A stretch of 49,247 nt of DNA, from assembly GCA_035943355.1 (NCBI GenBank), contig DASZCG010000013.1:1-49247 (forward strand), written 5' to 3'. Source of the stretch: 20CM-2-65-7 sp035943355. GTDB lineage: Bacteria; Gemmatimonadota; Gemmatimonadetes; Gemmatimonadales; GWC2-71-9. The translations under genes and the position numbers were made by a program. The notes under the pieces were generated by a model, which was not told the origin of the DNA, did no database searches, and was given only the letters and a program-made list of their open reading frames with translations. Shown piece by piece: positions 47,490 to 49,247 of this stretch. Position 1 is the first letter of the stretch, and each line of letters starts with the position of its first letter.

Positions 47490-48703
47490 AGCGCCTCTTC
47501 CACAACGTCGAGGATTCGTTCGGCCACGTCGCGCTTGGGGAGCAGCGGCAGGTCGACTTGCGTGCCGCCTGGCCCCAGAATTGTTACGCGATTGGTCGTG
47601 ACCTCGAATCCGGCGCCGGGCTCAGTGGCGTCATTCAGGATCACGTAGTCGAGCGCCTTATTCTGCATCTTGCTGCGCGCGTTCGCCAATCCGTTCCCCG
47701 TCTCGAGAGCGAAGCCGACGACGACCATCCCCTTGCGCCGCTTGAGCGAGCCGAGTATGTCGGGCGTCGCTTCCAGCTCGATCGTCAGTGGACCAGCCGC
47801 GCGCGGCCGCTTCTTCTCGGCCTGTGTCTTGGGGCGATAGTCGGCCGGCGCGGCGCTCATGATCAGCGCGTCCGCATCCTTCACGAGCGCCTGCACGGCG
47901 CGCTGCATCTCCTCGGTCGTTTCGACGCGCGTGGTGGAGAGTCCGCTGGGTGGGGCGAGCTCCGTCGGGCCGGTGACGAGCGTGACCAGCGCGCCGCGGT
48001 GCTGCGCGGCCTCCGCGAGCGCGTAGCCCATGCGGCCGCTCGACGGATTCGTGAGCACGCGCACCGGGTCGAGATGCTCGCGCGTCGGCCCCGCGGTGAC
48101 CACGACGCGTTTGCCCGACCACTTGCTCGGGTTGGACCGCCTTCGCCCCGGATTGTCTCCGCCGAGCAGCCGCTCCGCGGCGTCGAGGATCGTCTCGGGT
48201 TCGCTCATCCGTCCGGGCCGCTCACTCGGGCCTTCGGCAAGCGCCCCGACCTCGGGTCCCACAAAGTGCCAGCCGCGCGCGGTGAGCGTCGTGATATTCG
48301 CCGTCGTCGCGGGGTTCGCGTACATGTCGTCGTTCATCGCCGGCGCGGCGAGGACGACACGGTCGCCGCGCGCCAGCAGCAGCGCGGTGAGGACATCGTC
48401 CGCCATTCCCATCGCCGCGCGGGCGAGGAGATGTGCGGTCGCGGGCGCGAGAATGACCAGATCCGGGTCTTTCGCGAGGTGGATGTGGGCGAGCGCTCGG
48501 TCCCGCGCCCAGAGCGACGTCAGGACGGGACGGCCGGTGAGGGCCTCGAAGGTCAGCGGCCGGACGAACTCGGCGGCCGCCGCCGTCAGGACGACATCCA
48601 CGGTGGCGCCCGCCTCGGTGAGCCGGCGCGCCAGCGTACAACTCTTGTAGCAGGCGATCCCGCCCGACACGCCGAGCACGACGTGACGGCCGGCAACGGC
48701 CAT
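47486..48703 (-). CDS. coaBC: Bifunctional phosphopantothenoylcysteine decarboxylase/synthetase
   Basis: Two consecutive steps of coenzyme A synthesis in one 405-residue protein. The CoaC flavoprotein half has VLGVSGGIACYKSCTLARRL, the active-site His in ALAHIHLAKDP, and APAMNDDMYANP. The CoaB half begins at KRVVVTAGPTREHLDPVRVL and carries TNPSSGRMGYALAEAA and SAAPADYRPKTQAEKK with the catalytic Lys region. The ATG overlaps the rpoZ stop by one base (TGATG). Usual order and length. Confidence 0.95.
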   Translation of the reverse strand: MAVAGRHVVLGVSGGIACYKSCTLARRLTEAGATVDVVLTAAAAEFVRPLTFEALTGRPVLTSLWARDRALAHIHLAKDPDLVILAPATAHLLARAAMGMADDVLTALLLARGDRVVLAAPAMNDDMYANPATTANITTLTARGWHFVGPEVGALAEGPSERPGRMSEPETILDAAERLLGGDNPGRRRSNPSKWSGKRVVVTAGPTREHLDPVRVLTNPSSGRMGYALAEAAQHRGALVTLVTGPTELAPPSGLSTTRVETTEEMQRAVQALVKDADALIMSAAPADYRPKTQAEKKRPRAAGPLTIELEATPDILGSLKRRKGMVVVGFALETGNGLANARSKMQNKALDYVILNDATEPGAGFEVTTNRVTILGPGGTQVDLPLLPKRDVAERILDVVEEAL

Positions 48704-48918
48704 CAGGCTTCCTGCTGCCGCCGCCGCCGCACCAGGCGGTACTTGAGTCCGCCGCGCACGAGCTCGTCGAAGGCGCGTGTGGTGAGCTTTTCTTCCCAGT
48801 CGACGGAGCGATCGCGCGGAAAGTCGTTCACGTAGCGCGCGAACTTGGCCGCGACGAGCACGCCGAGGTACTTGTTCTGGGTCTGTCCTGCGACTTCCGC
48901 CGGTGTCACGATCCGCAT
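48703..48918 (-). CDS. rpoZ: RNA polymerase omega subunit
   Basis: Small subunit that helps assemble RNA polymerase, 71 residues. QNKYLGVLVAAKFARYVNDF corresponds to the conserved core helix that clamps the beta-prime C-terminus. The rest is divergent, with an Arg-rich tail (YRLVRRRRQQEA). It lies between gmk and coaBC, a gene order (gmk-rpoZ-coaBC) commonly seen in bacteria, which strengthens the call for such a short protein. Confidence 0.9.
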   Translation of the reverse strand: MRIVTPAEVAGQTQNKYLGVLVAAKFARYVNDFPRDRSVDWEEKLTTRAFDELVRGGLKYRLVRRRRQQEA

Positions 48919-48930
48919 GATTCAGCCTTT

Positions 48931-49247
48931 CTATTTGTGCAGTTCATCATAGAGCCGCAACGCCGCTGCCTGCAGGCCGCGACCATAATTGGTGATCCAT
49001 TCGAAATCCTTCCGTTCCCGCGTCCGGCCCCGCTCCCCCGGCTCGTCGGCGATGGCAACGACTTCTTCCACCGCCGTCTTCAACTCATCATTGAAGACCA
49101 GGCGGTCGAACGCGGTCGACTGCTGCAGCTCAAACTCGGCGCGATCCAGACGCCACCGGATCTGCTCGATCGATTCGCTCTTGCGCGAATGTAACCGCTC
49201 GAGCAGGACGCGCGGGTCACTCGGCAAAATAAAGATCGATACCGAGC
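48931..49247 (-). CDS. gmk: Guanylate kinase, C-terminal part (cut by window edge)
   Basis: The frame runs off the right edge, so only the last 105 or so residues of this GMP-to-GDP kinase are present. VSIFILPSDPRVLLERLHSR is the conserved strand and lid helix after the missing P-loop and GMP-binding parts. RWRLDRAEFELQQSTAFDRL then VFNDELKTAVEEV form the C-terminal helices. The TTG at 49227 is internal and not a start. It is followed by rpoZ after 12 bases. Confidence 0.92.
   Translation of the reverse strand, partial: SVSIFILPSDPRVLLERLHSRKSESIEQIRWRLDRAEFELQQSTAFDRLVFNDELKTAVEEVVAIADEPGERGRTRERKDFEWITNYGRGLQAAALRLYDELHK

Overview
The window is a densely coded, high-GC bacterial chromosome segment with no gene-free stretch longer than about 160 bases. 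I see no tRNA, rRNA, CRISPR, phage or insertion sequence. The gene set is core metabolism mixed with secreted peptidases (M28 PSMA-like, M61, a DUF5117-type zinc metalloprotease) and Sdh1-type succinate dehydrogenase. My best guess is a Gemmatimonadota bacterium; this comes from protein style and gene neighbourhood only and was not checked against a database.

Layout, left to right. (1) 1-16307, minus strand: a complete 14-gene complex I operon in the order nuoA-nuoN, continuing into a phosphomannomutase/phosphoglucomutase and the start of a UPF0182 membrane protein cut by the window edge. (2) 16329-16889, plus strand: dcd, divergent from nuoA across only 21 bases. (3) 16870-24811, minus strand: lipoprotein zinc metalloprotease, DUF2238 membrane protein, M28 peptidase, a small unknown membrane protein and a DUF2339 membrane protein. 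(4) 24908-26618, plus strand: a hybrid histidine kinase and a tiny zinc-ribbon membrane protein. (5) 26582-35742, minus strand: M61 peptidase, moaD-moaE-moaA, mdh, sdhC-sdhA-sdhB and a type II NADH dehydrogenase, with a nested inverted repeat between sdhC and sdhA. (6) 35839-36153, minus strand: an HU/IHF-type DNA-binding protein with its own promoter and terminator. (7) 36219-49247, minus strand: a 16-gene information-processing and central-metabolism run: gmk (partial), rpoZ, coaBC, udg, dnaB, radA, ispD, tsaC, a low-molecular-weight phosphatase, aroE, comF, gap, pgk, tpiA, secG, carA.

The genes form a coherent respiratory and central-carbon set. Gap, Pgk and TpiA are the triose steps of glycolysis, Mdh and SdhCAB are TCA steps, and both a proton-pumping (Nuo) and a non-pumping (Ndh) NADH dehydrogenase feed the quinone pool. 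Neighbouring genes typically overlap by 1 or 4 bases (ATGA, GTGA, TTGA, TGATG, TAGTG), so translational coupling is the rule. Two genes, carA and the DUF2238 gene, have conserved N-terminal sequence in frame upstream of any ATG/GTG/TTG, which suggests unusual start codons.

I found no clearly new multi-gene defence or biosynthetic system. The best leads are the nested palindromic repeat inside the sdh operon, the nuoA/dcd overlapping divergent -10 boxes, the C10 tract in the metalloprotease gene, the compact NuoG, and the five-gene peptidase/membrane-protein block.
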